Shown here: in pieces, positions 1-10,892 of the stretch
Position numbering within the stretch: the stretch's first letter is position 1
How the letters are laid out: the number at the start of each line of letters is the position of its first letter
Assembly: GCA_026419785.1 (NCBI GenBank)
Contig: JAODTK010001210.1
Coordinates: 62,001 to 126,000, forward strand
Length of the DNA stretch: 64,000 nt
Source: Sclerodactyla briareus
Taxonomy: Eukaryota; Echinodermata; Holothuroidea; Dendrochirotida; Sclerodactylidae
Reading direction: 5' to 3'
Notes under the pieces: generated by a model
Databases searched by the model: none
What the model was told of the DNA's origin: nothing
What the model saw: only the letters and a program-made list of their open reading frames with translations
Position numbers and translations under genes: made by a program

Positions 1-880
1 GGGCACTTTATCTCTTAACTTGGCTCGCCCCAACAGCCTGACACTGATAGTTCGAGACTCCCAACAAATTCTTGTTAACATTGTCTAATGTCCCCCCGTA
101 TGTAGCTGCCTCCCTTTCTGTATGAGCTGGTTTATAACGACTAGTACGTATCCACAGGATTTATACACTAAGAATAATTATATATCACATACAACTAGTA
201 AACACTATTTGTCATATGCTCTGGTAGTCTGTCTCACTTCACTGATACGCAAATTTATTCAAAGGTCTAGAGCACAATAGCCTATATTGCATAGATGCTA
301 TTGTCGCATCCTTTCCTATAACTGGTTGAGCCCTAAAGTATAATGGGCTTATACTTGATAATTCACCCATTTGGTTTGTTGTATTCATTGTTGGGTGGAG
401 AATATTTGAAGGACCCTCCTCATGCTTGAATCCTAGCTATAGGGGGGAGTCATTCATTCCACAGTCTACCTTCCATTGTGTCCATTCTTCATTGTATTTA
501 GAACACAAAAATATTTGTATTAATTATTAGTATCATCAGTATTTATTATGTGACTTTGGGATACTCATAATGCTATTTTGCCTATATAACACTGCTGCAG
601 GGTGCCATAGCAATGGTTGCTATGGTAACAATTATGGTTTGCAATAGGTTTCCATTGAATGGTATTTTATGGCTGGGTACCGGTATGGGTGCTGGGTGTC
701 CAGCAATGAGGTGCACTCGAAATGGTGTCTGTTTGTGTGCATGTTCGTTTTTTTGTGTGATGCAAATTTCTGACCGATTTCAACAATATCTCGAGTTGAA
801 TGGCCGAATATGCTCACATTTTTCATAAGGGTAATTGTCACAGAGCACACATTTTTTCCTAGAATAAGGCTAAAATGATT
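1..880. other. No gene seen; contains an X-box-like repeat
   Basis: AT-rich non-coding sequence. The only feature is a repeat at about 600-760, listed separately. Confidence 0.5.
600..760 (-). repeat. Dispersed repeat with X-box-like palindrome, copy 1
   Basis: Contains a perfect inverted repeat (CCATAGCAA at 605-613, TTGCTATGG at 617-625) overlapping GTTGCTATGGTAAC at 616-629, which fits the RFX X-box pattern. The neighbouring segment (GTACC..., then GCACTCGAAATGG) is the reverse complement of the unit at about 17150-17265. Confidence 0.6.
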
Positions 881-2870
881 GGATATTAAGTTGGGGTTAA
901 TTACTCATTTTATGTGAATTATTGTTTGAGCTCGTTAGCAGGATTACACAAGAACCATATGTGCTACAGTGATGTAGTTTGGCATGTATGACCTGGATGA
1001 CAGGTAGATGAACTGATTAGATTTTCAGCCTAAAATATGCTAATTAAGTGGTCTAATTTGTATGATTTATGCGAACTTGTGAAGTTTGGCGGATTCTCAC
1101 GAAACTTGGTAGATGTGGTCTACCATGGTTCCGAGAAATTTAAAATTGAAGTCGGGGTCACTGGAGGTCATTTAATGTGTTTAATTTGCATAATTTATGC
1201 AATTTTTGAAAGTTGTTGGATTTCCACAAATCCACCTTTGATCCTGATTATTTTGAAGGTACAGCTGGGTCAGTAGAGGTCATTGTATGTGCCTAATTTG
1301 CATAATATATTCCAATTTCCAACTTGGTAAGAATTTCGCCAAACTCAGTAGGTATGATCCATTAACATTTTCTGGATCTGATGTGTTTGTGGTTCAGGAT
1401 TTGATTGAATTCCATCACATAATATCTCCTGTTAGAATAAAGCACTGAGGAACGAGTAAACCATAGCTCCTGTGACAATTGTGCTGTTACGAGCTGCCCA
1501 CAAGCAACCCTCTCTTACCCAACCAATTTTATTAGGTTGATAAGACCTTCAAAAATACTGTAACATTTTTCTTTCCTCTCTTCTTGCCTGGGGACTGGGG
1601 ACAAATGTGGAGGTTTCCTTAAGATATTTTTGAGACATCTGTGCCTGCTGCATGGGGATAGTTGTTGGTGTGTGGGGGAGGCAGGGGAGGGTGTCTGCTG
1701 CCTGGCAGGAGGGGGAGGTGGCATGTCCTGGCTGCTTGGAAAATACAAGGACCAATGAATAATGAAGGAAATGATTTGAAAAGGAGTCAGTTGACTGAGC
1801 GATAAAACTTTTCACATTTGGGTATTTATGGAGCGAAGAGTGGGGGGGGGGGCATAAAGAAGGAAAAAAACAATTGAGGGACTTTTGTAATAAAAGTGAA
1901 ACTTATTGGTCAGTTATTTTAGGAATTCTTAGGATTTTTATGTGCTATATGTGAAAATATGTGATGTTCGGTGGACATAACGTGGTCTGCATGAACCAGT
2001 TGGTGGTGTATAGTGTGTAGTGTAGTGAATAATAGAAACCACTGATCGCGCAACCAGGCGAGATACTTTTTGGCGATCGCCTTGTTGAAATTGTGTATGT
2101 AGTATCGGGGTTGAGTGAACACAAACGGCTTAGATTTTCGGCACAAAAGTCACTAATTAGTAGGGTAATTAGCCAATTATATGTAATATATTGTTCAGGC
2201 TTGTTTAGCAAGATTACAGACGTACATGATATGGTGTACAAAACTTTTTTGTTGAAGATTTGCACATTTTGGAACACCGCAATCGTTCTGAGACCAACTT
2301 TAGTTTCAGCCCGATGGGACCCCACCTGGCCATTTGGGATTTATTGACAAAACTTTTTTATCACTGATTTGCGGAACATTGGCGATCATTTTGGGACCAA
2401 CTTCCATTTTACCCTCATCGGACCCCTACCCATCATGATATCAGGCATATCGAATGAGGTTACCGGCCAGGCAATGTCTAGTTTTAACACAGATTTGAGT
2501 CACTGGGGGGTTATTGTGGTGTCCAATTTGCTTCATTCATGCAAATTCTCAAGTTTGTTGGATTTCCTTGAAACAAATGAAGTGCTGTCCACTATTACGC
2601 TATTAATGTGTCAATGTGCATAATTTAGGGCAATTTAGTCACATTTCCATAAAACGTAATACTCCTTTGGTAGACATGGTCAATAATCAGTCCCTATGAA
2701 TTTGAAATTGGTCACTGATTTTTGTACTTGTTTTTCTTTAAATCTGATTACCAAAATCTGAAGCCACACATGGAATACTTTGAATTTTTTGCATGGGGTG
2801 ACTGATAGAAAAACCACTGATCAGCGTGATCACGCAACCAGGCGAGACACTGGGCGATCGCCTTGTTATT
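880..2870. repeat. Oligomeric dispersed repeat family
   Basis: Roughly 110-125 base units recur, recognisable by TTTGCATAATTTATGC, ACTTGGTAGATGTGGTC and GGTCACTGGAGGTCATTTAA (about 1040-1340 and 2515-2700). A second unit with GGGACCAACTT and AAAACTTTTTT recurs at about 2235 and 2350. A third, CGCAACCAGGCGAGA plus GGCGATCGCCTTGTT, occurs at 2045-2090 and 2830-2870. Confidence 0.6.
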
Positions 2871-3358
2871 CTGAGATTAAAATGACTGCCTGATGAATGG
2901 TTCTACATCACAAAACTACAGTTCTCTTTAGGGTAAACACATAGATTTCATATGATTGCACTGCAAAGAAATCTTACAATTCTGGGGATTGCCCTCTGTT
3001 TTCATTATAATATTATATTGAACATGGGGTAACCAGATGGGTGAAGATAAACTGTGTTCTGTATAGCTTCTTATGGGGAGTACAAAAAAAACTACTTTTG
3101 TTAGTAGATCGGCAGGGGCAGGTAAGTTTATAAAAGTGAAATTTGTGAAAAATCTAAATTTTAGCTTTGGAGCCCTAGTCCTGAATGAATGAGGCTCCGC
3201 AATGCAAATTCCACAATGCTCTGACCTAATTGATCAAGATGAAATCTACTCAGATTTGTTATTCCCGGATCATGTGTCATCTGTTTCAAATGAAGGAATC
3301 AATTGTTTTTTTTTTTTTTCTCCCTGGTTGATAATCATATTATTGATAATATTTTCAG

Positions 3359-3468
3359 GTCACTGATGAGCTGGAGATGGCAGAGTACCAGAGAGAGTTA
3401 CAGGCCTGGGAGGAGGAGAGGCGGAGAGGAGACAGGAGTATGAGTTCACGATAACAGACCCAAAGCAC
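3359..3468 (+). CDS. Left gene, exon E1 (unidentified, possibly ciliary protein)
   Basis: After a TTTTCAG acceptor the frame reads VTDELEMAEYQRELQAWEEE, a charged helix. After a slip in the GGAGAGGAG run it reads RQEYEFTITDPKH, ended by a GTCAGT donor. Helix plus a short beta-type segment fits large ciliary MSP-domain proteins, but no diagnostic motif is present. I see no earlier exon in the first 3.3 kb. Confidence 0.5.
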
Positions 3469-4121
3469 GTCAGTATAACTCACCCTATATTCTTTTGTAT
3501 CTCAAGAAGGCCCAGTTCACGGTTGCGAGTGCGCAAGCGTGCTCACAACTATGTCAAGGCTCGTTATCCTAGTGCAACATTATTCCCTTATCATTATCAT
3601 TACGTCCTATTTTGAAACTCTCAGCATGATCAAACCAAATCGATCCCAGTGATATTGAGTATGGTGGAAAATTTGCCAAGTTTTGTGTTGGTAGGTTATG
3701 TAATCTTTGCCACAGGAATTTCAAAAGAGTGATCAGTTCTCTGATCCTGCCCCCCCCCCCCCAAAGAAAATATATACTTTGAAACAGTGGTTGCCATGAA
3801 GCATTCTACAACTGGGAGAGAGACTGTTGACGGGTCTAAATAAATGAGATGCGTGGTATGTTAAACTCAGGAATAAACTGCTATTGCACATAGAGATTTG
3901 CCTATTGGAATACTGATGTGGGGAATGAAACCAAGTGCTTCACGGCTGAAGAAAAAGCCGGAACGGGCACAGCTGGTTTGATCAGCATGTTGTACATCAT
4001 TGGAATGATTTGCTAATTTCCAGGCCATTTATCATGTGGGTGTGCAGTCATGGATTATTTAAACCATTTGGAGGGTTTAAAAAAGTTTACCCTTACATCT
4101 AACTCTGGTTTTTCTCCGCAG

Positions 4122-4425
4122 CCCGCCAGTCACGGGAGGCTCTGCCGGACGGTGAAGGGTTCTTCACAGGGGGGACGGAAGACGTCCTCCCCGGACGAGT
4201 TCAAGAAGTACAACACCCTCCCCCCGATAAAGAACGCCCCCTCTGACAAGGAGCTTAATGCCAAGCAGAGGCGGGAGCGGGAGACAGAGACTGGGACCAC
4301 GCTGTGGGAGAAGCCATCCCCCCCAGAGCATTCATTCTTCATCTGGGAATCACGGGGAGGACCATGGATATATCGGAGTTCCACAGCAACTTCCCGGATC
4401 GGGCCAGCCAGTTCTACATCGACAG
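4122..4425 (+). CDS. Left gene, exon E2
   Basis: The 304-base exon lies between a CTCCGCAG acceptor and a GTTGGT donor. One frame gives SPDEFKKYNTLPPIKNAPSD and KELNAKQRRERE; a shifted frame then gives WDHAVGEAIPPRAFILHLGI, then TGRTMDISEFHSNFPDRAS and QFYIDR. The last part has the shape of the end of an MSP/ASH beta-sandwich followed by an F-P-x-x-x-x-x-F-Y-I-D-R stretch, which I associate loosely with HYDIN/CFAP65-type proteins. Exact family is not established. Confidence 0.6.
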
Positions 4426-5206
4426 GTTGGTGGACCGCTGAACTTTGGTGTTTTCTTCTTGGTTTCTCGGGGAGTGGTCTGGGAGGTAGATCATCCACAT
4501 GTATCCCATCAACAAGGTATGTGGTACTTCATCCATTTCCCAGTGAAGAACGATGAGTTTCTCTCTGTGGTGCAGTCTCTGGTTGAGTCATACGAAAGAC
4601 TTCAGACATGGGATGTATTGCCAATATACATGGTGCTCCACATTAGCTCCACATTAGCTCCACATGAACAATCCAGTGCCTCAATTTTTGAGGAAAAAAA
4701 CACCTTTGGGCTGCACTTGGACTCATATGTATGAATTTGAGAAATTGAAATCTAACGGCGGCAACACTGTAACGATACGGATATTGAGACAAATTTTCAC
4801 TCACAACACGACCCCAGCAGCCCCAATCACCCTTACGAGATGATAGAATGTGGACGATCTATGCGTGATAGCTGTCCGAATAAACTTGAATGATTAAACT
4901 ATTGACCAATCAGGAGACGCTTCCCATGATGTCACAGCCTATTCTGCTCCGAGCTGCTGTCATCCTGGGCTGTTTGTGTGACTGCTCCAACTTCTTGTTA
5001 TTGTAATAGTTATCATTATGATTACAGTGTTACCAGGGCTTCACTGCCCTCTGCTCGTAGAGAGGTTTGTCAGCTCATTTTTTGAACTTACTCCTGTGGG
5101 ATCCATGCACCATTCAGGTATAGCTGTAGAAGGCTTCCAGCTTCCACTCTCCTCTCATCGGCGATAACATAGGTTTATCAATGTCACCCATCGTGGCAGA
5201 GGCTGA

Positions 5207-5446
5207 ATCGTTCCTGTCCCCACCCCCTTCACATACACACTGAAGAAAGAGGAGTCAGGAACTGGGAATATGGAGCCCGCAGAGAGGCCTGTCAATCCCA
5301 GTCCAACTGTACCATGTCTACGATCCTCACCAAAAGTGATGGGACAATTCCAGGGCAAAAGAGTAGACCAGACCATCATGTTCACAATCCCCGGTGGAAA
5401 AACCCCCCCACCTCCCTTCGATGGTCGGATACAGAACGCGTCCTGA
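5207..5446 (+). CDS. Possible coding segment E3 of left gene
   Basis: An 80-codon open stretch: VPVPTPFTYTLKKEESGTG, then NMEPAERPVNPSPTV, then VMGQFQGKRVDQTIMFTIPG. Composition looks coding. Clear splice borders were not found, and the opposite strand is also open here (98 codons, with a TATCAG acceptor and a GTGAGG donor). Which strand is used is uncertain. Confidence 0.3.
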   Translation: MVPVPTPFTYTLKKEESGTGNMEPAERPVNPSPTVPCLRSSPKVMGQFQGKRVDQTIMFTIPGGKTPPPPFDGRIQNAS

Positions 5447-6407
5447 TACATTGTACAGCGCGGTGCGGGGGTTTTGTGGTGTCCATCTTTTTTTTGGCCG
5501 AGGGAGGGGTTGTAGAGAGTGGAAATGGTTCCCTGGTAACCCTGCCTTCCCCTATCATTTGGAGCTAGGCCCCCCTCCCAGCCCTGAGATGGGGAGTTTT
5601 TAGGAGAGGCATTGCCATCCCCAGGATCCGTCTTTAATCCAACTGGGGATCATCAATCTGGATATGAAAGAATATTTGCAAGGAAGGCGAGGAGATATGG
5701 ATGACCTTGGATGAAGAAGTGCCATCGACCATGCAACCGCAACAATGCAGCAAGAAACGTGAAACATTAGGCCCATAACACAGATGGCAAAAGTTGTAAA
5801 ACCAAGCACAAAAAAAACCAACATTCATGTTTAGGGTGTCTTGCTCAAAACAAAGAAACACTATTTGCAACACAAACATGTTTATCACCCAAAATGAGTG
5901 TTCTGTGAAACAAATGTTTTGGATTGCTGTGTGCTTTGTTTTTTTTTTTGTCGTTCAGCGATGGCACACATGTCTGCAAATGGTGGCACCCATGGAACCA
6001 GTCGGCGGTTCTGAAGCAGCAATGGTTATAAACGGATATAAAAAGCATCTGTAATTGTTTTTTTTGTGTTCTGTCGCGTATTCAGGTTATTGCACGCGAC
6101 AGGCAAAGTGCAACACAAACTACGTTTGACACTTCAGCGTAAGTCACACACAAAAATGACAGGCTGTGTAGCAACCAAGGCTGGAAAAGATGGCAAATCT
6201 CTCAGGAATTTCCCAGCAAGATGACAGGGCTTTCCCTGCAAATGGAAAAGATTTCCTCCAGATGGCAAAATGTCCCTTCAAGGAAGAGACCACCTGGAGT
6301 AAAATGTTATTCAGAGCCCTTCCAGTCTAAAAAAAACAAAACAAAGAAAGGTGTTATACAGTTGCTGCTTGAAGTTCACATTTGCCCTGCTACCTTCCAC
6401 CCCATAG

Positions 6408-6522
6408 GAAATCGGGGGGTTGACAGACTGCGTCCTGTTAGCTGTATGGATCAGAGCTCTGCGGAGACAGAATGCAGTGAGGGCGAGAGGGACATGGTCG
6501 AGGACACCTTGGCCCATTACCG
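6408..6522 (+). CDS. Left gene, exon E4
   Basis: The segment runs from an ACCCCATAG acceptor to a CG-GTAAGG donor. The best frame is MDQSSAETECSEGERDMVED, then TLAHYR, acidic and probably disordered or helical. Function is not recognised. Confidence 0.5.
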
Positions 6523-7088
6523 GTAAGGTCAAAGTTCTCTTAACAATTTTGCCTTGTCACTCTCTTTTCCCTCTTCTCGGAGATTCAGGGTCTAGTCTGA
6601 GCCGACAATACTACTTGAACAAGTGTGTAATGCCACCAATGGAGGCTCCGAATGGACACCAGTTCGGGGAGACAATCTAGTGCAACACAACTGGAACTCA
6701 AGACCATGGGTGCTCTTAGATGAACCAAATGGATAGGAATGAATCTATATATATAGTGTGAGAACTGTTAACATTGATAAGTGCAGAAAGCTTAATCACA
6801 AAAAATAAGCATATTGTCTTCTTATCTAAACAATAAAACAGGTCAGAGGTCATCTCAGGTCACTGGACCATCATGGCACTGAAGGAGTCACTAAGTCTTT
6901 TGGCTTTCTGGTTACCAAGTCCCTACATGTGAATGGTGTGCAACGAGAAGACATGCCTTTCTGTTAACAGCGCGACGTGCAAACTTCTACCCCATGCGTT
7001 GAATGGGTGTTATTATATAGCTGGAGTGAAAATCTTGGAACAGTCAGTATTCTTGAAAAAATCGCATCTCATACCTCTTCACCTGCAG

Positions 7089-7304
7089 AGCATTGCTGGA
7101 TGATCACAAATTCCAATGATTCCTTGAGAGGCATCGCCAAGGAGCCCATCCCATACTTCACACAGTTTGCAGACCCTTCAGAAAGTCGTTTGCAGTCGAG
7201 GGAAGCGAATGACAATGTTACCATCGGCAGAGATGGAGAAGAGCCTCCACTAACCACCATCCTGCCGACCTCTCCCAAACTGAAAACGTCTCTGAAACAG
7301 GATG
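7089..7304 (+). CDS. Left gene, exon E5
   Basis: Acceptor CACCTGCAG, donor GTGAGT. The main frame reads SLRGIAKEPIPYFTQFADPS, then ESRLQSREANDNVTIGRDGE and PPLTTILPTSPKLKTSLKQD. Continuing E4 in phase gives ALLDDHKF before a stop, so a one-base slip near the start is likely. No known domain is seen. Confidence 0.6.
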
Positions 7305-7339
7305 GTGAGTCTCTTCTCAACACTAGTGCCAGTCAAAGC

Positions 7340-8400
7340 AGTTAAATTGGCAGAAATAAGTGTGAAAATTTGAGATTTCCTTTCGAAAGATTTCTATGGA
7401 CTTATATGGGACGCCGAAATTGATCTTTTTTCCTTTTATTCTAGCCCAAGCTCCACTGCAGCCCAGCAGGAGATTAAAATATAACAATAGGTGTTACCAT
7501 GCATCATTAAACATACTAATGTCCCTGTAAGGTGTATAGTGTGATGGTTTCAAAGAGATTTGGCATAGCTGCAGCTATGCTGAGGCAACACAGCCATGCT
7601 GAGGCAGCTGCTGCAATGCTAAGACAGTTGTAGGCAGCTGCAATCATGCTTAGGCAGCTGCAGCCATGCTGAGGCAGCTGCAGCCATGCTGAGGCAGCTG
7701 CAGCCATGCTGAGGCAGCTGCAGCCACACTGAGGCAGCTGGAGCCATGCTGAGGCAGCTGCAGCCATGCTGAGGCAGTCGCAGCCATGCTGAGGCAGCAG
7801 CGGTTATTGTGCTTCAGACATCATCTCAAATCCTGAATCATATACATGAGCTTCATCAGCACACAGAAGTGCCAGCAATCCAGATTGCTCAAGATCTCAT
7901 CACCAATCCTGTGAAATTTATTCATCCCTTTGTTATCAACATAAATGTTTTCTATTGCCAACCAAGCAGGTTTTGACTAGCAGAATAAGTATGAAAATTT
8001 GAAATTTTTTTAGAAAGATTTTTCCTCCATGAGTCTGAGGAAATGGGCTATGACTTATATGGGATGCCGAAATTGATCTTTTTTTCTTTCATTTTAGCCC
8101 AAGCTCCACTGCAGCCCAGCAGAAGATTACAATATAACAATAGGTGTTACCATGCATCATTAAACATACATAACGTCCCTGTAAGGTGTATGGTGTGAAT
8201 GGTTTCGTAGAGACTTGGCATATATTGTAGCCATGCTGAGGCAGCTGCAGCCATGCAGCTGTTCTTGTGATTCATCATCATCCCATTCCTTAACATGAGC
8301 ATCATCGTTAGCCAAGAGGGCAGCATCCAAGATCTCATCACCAATCCTGTGAAATTTATTCATCTATTTGGTTATCAACATAAATGTTTTATTTCATTTT
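7340..8400 (+). repeat. Local tandem duplication (~650 bp) with minisatellite
   Basis: Two copies start near 7350 and 7980. They share AAGCTCCACTGCAGCCCAGC, GTGTTACCATGCATCATTAA and AAGATCTCATCACCAATCCT. The first copy carries an expanded 20-base minisatellite; the second has only about one and a half units of it. Confidence 0.85.
7565..7802 (+). repeat. 20-bp minisatellite, unit GAGGCAGCTGCAGCCATGCT
   Basis: About eleven imperfect copies of a 20-base unit containing the E-box/PvuII site CAGCTG. It sits in the intron between exons E5 and E6 of the left gene. Because 20 is not a multiple of 3, all frames cycle through repetitive pseudo-peptides. Confidence 0.9.
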
Positions 8401-8645
8401 TTTGTATTTGAAATCAATCAGTCAATCATCTTTGTTTCCATATTTTGGACTGATTAGATAAGAAATCAGTCCAATGTCCTGAGACACACTGAATTATCTT
8501 GTTACCTACTTGCTCATTTGATGAATGGGTAGCTGTTTTACAGATGGAACAGTCTATTCAGCTTGTCTTCACCTTGCTGAGAAGAAGATATCCGTCAAGT
8601 GTAACTGCCATCAATATGTATTATTTACCATCTTTTGTCACAAAG

Positions 8646-8749
8646 GTCAACACTTACCCCTCTACCTGGTGGTGACATGGTGTCCACTGATTACCAAACA
8701 GAGTTGATGGAGGCGGAGAAGAACAGATACGAGGAACAATCATTAAGAG
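8646..8749 (+). CDS. Left gene, exon E6
   Basis: STLTPLPGGDMVSTDYQTEL, then MEAEKNRYEEQSLR, between an ACAAAG acceptor and a GTTTGT donor. It lies just past the duplicated minisatellite intron. The phase from E5 is off by one, consistent with the slips seen elsewhere. Confidence 0.5.
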
Positions 8750-9984
8750 GTTTGTTATCTCCAGCTGCTAAAAACCTTTCGATTACCAGTTTTGGAGAAA
8801 GGAAATCCATGGGGGGAAAGATGCCATGGTATGACTTGAAGCTCCATTCAGGCTGATTCAGCCTTTGAAATATTAAAGAAAATGTTCGGAGTGCCTGTGT
8901 AAGCTGTTCCACGAATGCGGCACACCACAAATGGAAAGCCTCCTCCCATAGAACTTGGTATTCGTTATAGATTTGCCCCATCGTACGGATAGTTAGAAGC
9001 TCTCCCAGGTGAGCGGGGCCAGGCATGGAGAAGCAATTGGGACATGGGAACGTGGGGCAAAGAATGAGGTTGTGAGTATGAATCTCATTGCAAGCGTGAG
9101 GAACCTTTCTGCTGTGCTAGCTGTTGAACGAGGAATGTCTCACATTTGTGAAAATTGGTACCTGTGAAGAGACGGAGTACGGCTGCTTTGTCACTACCAT
9201 GTGGAGGCAATCATGAATAAACAGCACTCTAGGAGATGCAGGGACATGGTTCAGTGTAAGCCTTACAATATGGAAGGGTAACAGTGAACCAAGGAGAGGT
9301 TAAGTACCAGCTTTCCATTACAGCTGTTCTGGATGTTTCTCATGCCATGTACAATTTGCATCATTCTGTCATTATCCAAAGGGTTCCTCAGGATCCAGCG
9401 TTGTTAATATTGCGTGATTTGCCTTGAATACAAAGATGTTCTTGCAGTACTTTTCACTGCTATTCATAGTTTTATTAATGGAAGTCACCGTCAAATGCAG
9501 AAGCACTATGGAGGAGAAAAAGAACTCAGTACAAAGTCTCATAACTAAAGAAGTGAAAATTATGTGTCCCACTGCAACCATTTAAAATCTAAAATTTGAA
9601 ATGGGGAAAGCTGGAATCTATTTAGAACTGCCATGAACATTATATTAGATAGTGCTGACTCAACTTCTTTGATGTCATCTAGAAAGAGAATTTGCGACAT
9701 TCCAGAGGCTGGTGACTGTAATTCTGCACCTGTCTTAACATTATCATCATGCAAGATTAAATTGAGGGCGGGCTTCATCTTGACTGTCATTTCGTTCTGC
9801 AGGAGTGGCCATGGTGATTGTATGAAATGAAACACTAGTCAGCTGGGACAACATTCTACAATTTAGGTCAGGATGGGAAATTCAAGGTTCCTGATTGGCT
9901 GATATAATGACATTTTGGAATCCCCCCTCATTGGTGATGTCGCCTGTAGCATGAGGAGATTAAAGGCAACTGCAGGATAAATTA

Positions 9985-10515
9985 TAAGGAGGCTAATAAT
10001 ATTAGCTGGAGAAAAACTGAATGAGTCAGTCCAAACCCAAGTTCGTACGACTTTCCGTTGCAGAGTTACAGTCCTTTGAAGTTGTGAATGTGTATTGTGC
10101 AAGATAAAATAACATCCCATCATGCAATAATACTGAAAAAAAAAAATTCGTCACACTACACAACCCTACAAACATTCTTTGGTTTTCCATTGAATTCACT
10201 CACCATTTCACTGCGAAAAACATTTAGTCTATGGGAGAGAATTGCTGTAGTGGGTTGGTATGTGTTGAAGGTCACTTTGGCGAGAGAAAGACAACAGAAC
10301 TTCTGCTAAATTTTGACTTATTCAACAAAATGAAACAACGAAATACATAACCTAATTTCCTGTGTTGTCCAAGTTGACGTCCATGCATTATTGCGCAATT
10401 GGGATTCTCCCCAATTTTGCTGCGTAATGAACCAAACTTTGAAGGCCAATAACTCCACATGTAGGAACTCTTATTGATAAATGGGGTTTGGACTATATAT
10501 AGAATTTTTTCCATT
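9985..10515 (+). repeat. ~500-bp dispersed repeat, copy 1
   Basis: Direct copy of 46955-47440. Shared runs include GGAGAAAAACTGAATG, AAGGTCACTTTGG, AACAGAACTTCTGCTAAAT and AATGAACCAAACTTTGAAGG. It is in an intron of the left gene; no ORF is conserved between the two copies. Confidence 0.9.
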
Positions 10516-10633
10516 CTCTCCACTATATCTCCTCTGTTGTATCCAAGCCTGCAGTTGTCCTTCAAGAACGACTGAAAAGAGAGTGCCACCTCAAGCACAC
10601 TGAATGATGCAAACAGAATTTTCTCTTCCCCAG

Positions 10634-10892
10634 ATGTCCAGAGTTTGGGGTGCTTCTCGAATCCATCCTGGAGAACACCATCTTCAATGTGATATCCGAG
10701 GCCGTGAAGAGAGAGGTCAACCTCACCGCTAGGCCGAGGCTCATCGCTCTGCCTCCCCCACAGAAGCCCCAGACCCCACCACTGGGGAAGCCGCCCCGTC
10801 CCGATCTGGGTCGGCTGCCTCTCTCAAGAGCGGGGCCAAGTCTGGTTCGAAAGCATGTGCACATAATGCAATCATCATCATTTTGGTCGTGA
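10634..10892 (+). CDS. Left gene, exon E7, probably near the C terminus
   Basis: After a CTTCCCCAG acceptor the frame reads CPEFGVLLESILENTIFNVI, then SEAVKREVNLTARPRLIAL and a proline-rich tail. In the alternative frame the tail is SASPTEAPDPTTGEAAPSRS, then GSAASLKSGAKSGSKA, a more protein-like low-complexity C-terminus, so a slip near TARP is likely. The leucine/isoleucine-rich helix with L-T-A-R-P-R resembles C-terminal pieces of ciliary MSP proteins, but this is weak. The end is approximate. Confidence 0.5.

Noticed and set aside
7516..7767. 83-codon minus ORF rich in Ala/Leu/Gln
   Set aside because: It is the translation of the 20-bp minisatellite and has no splice or start context.
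8525..8707. 60-codon plus ORF overlapping exon E6 in another frame
   Set aside because: The overlapping frame (PLPGGDMVSTDYQTEL...) has a better donor and more protein-like composition, although the E5 phase favours this one. I kept the other frame at moderate confidence.
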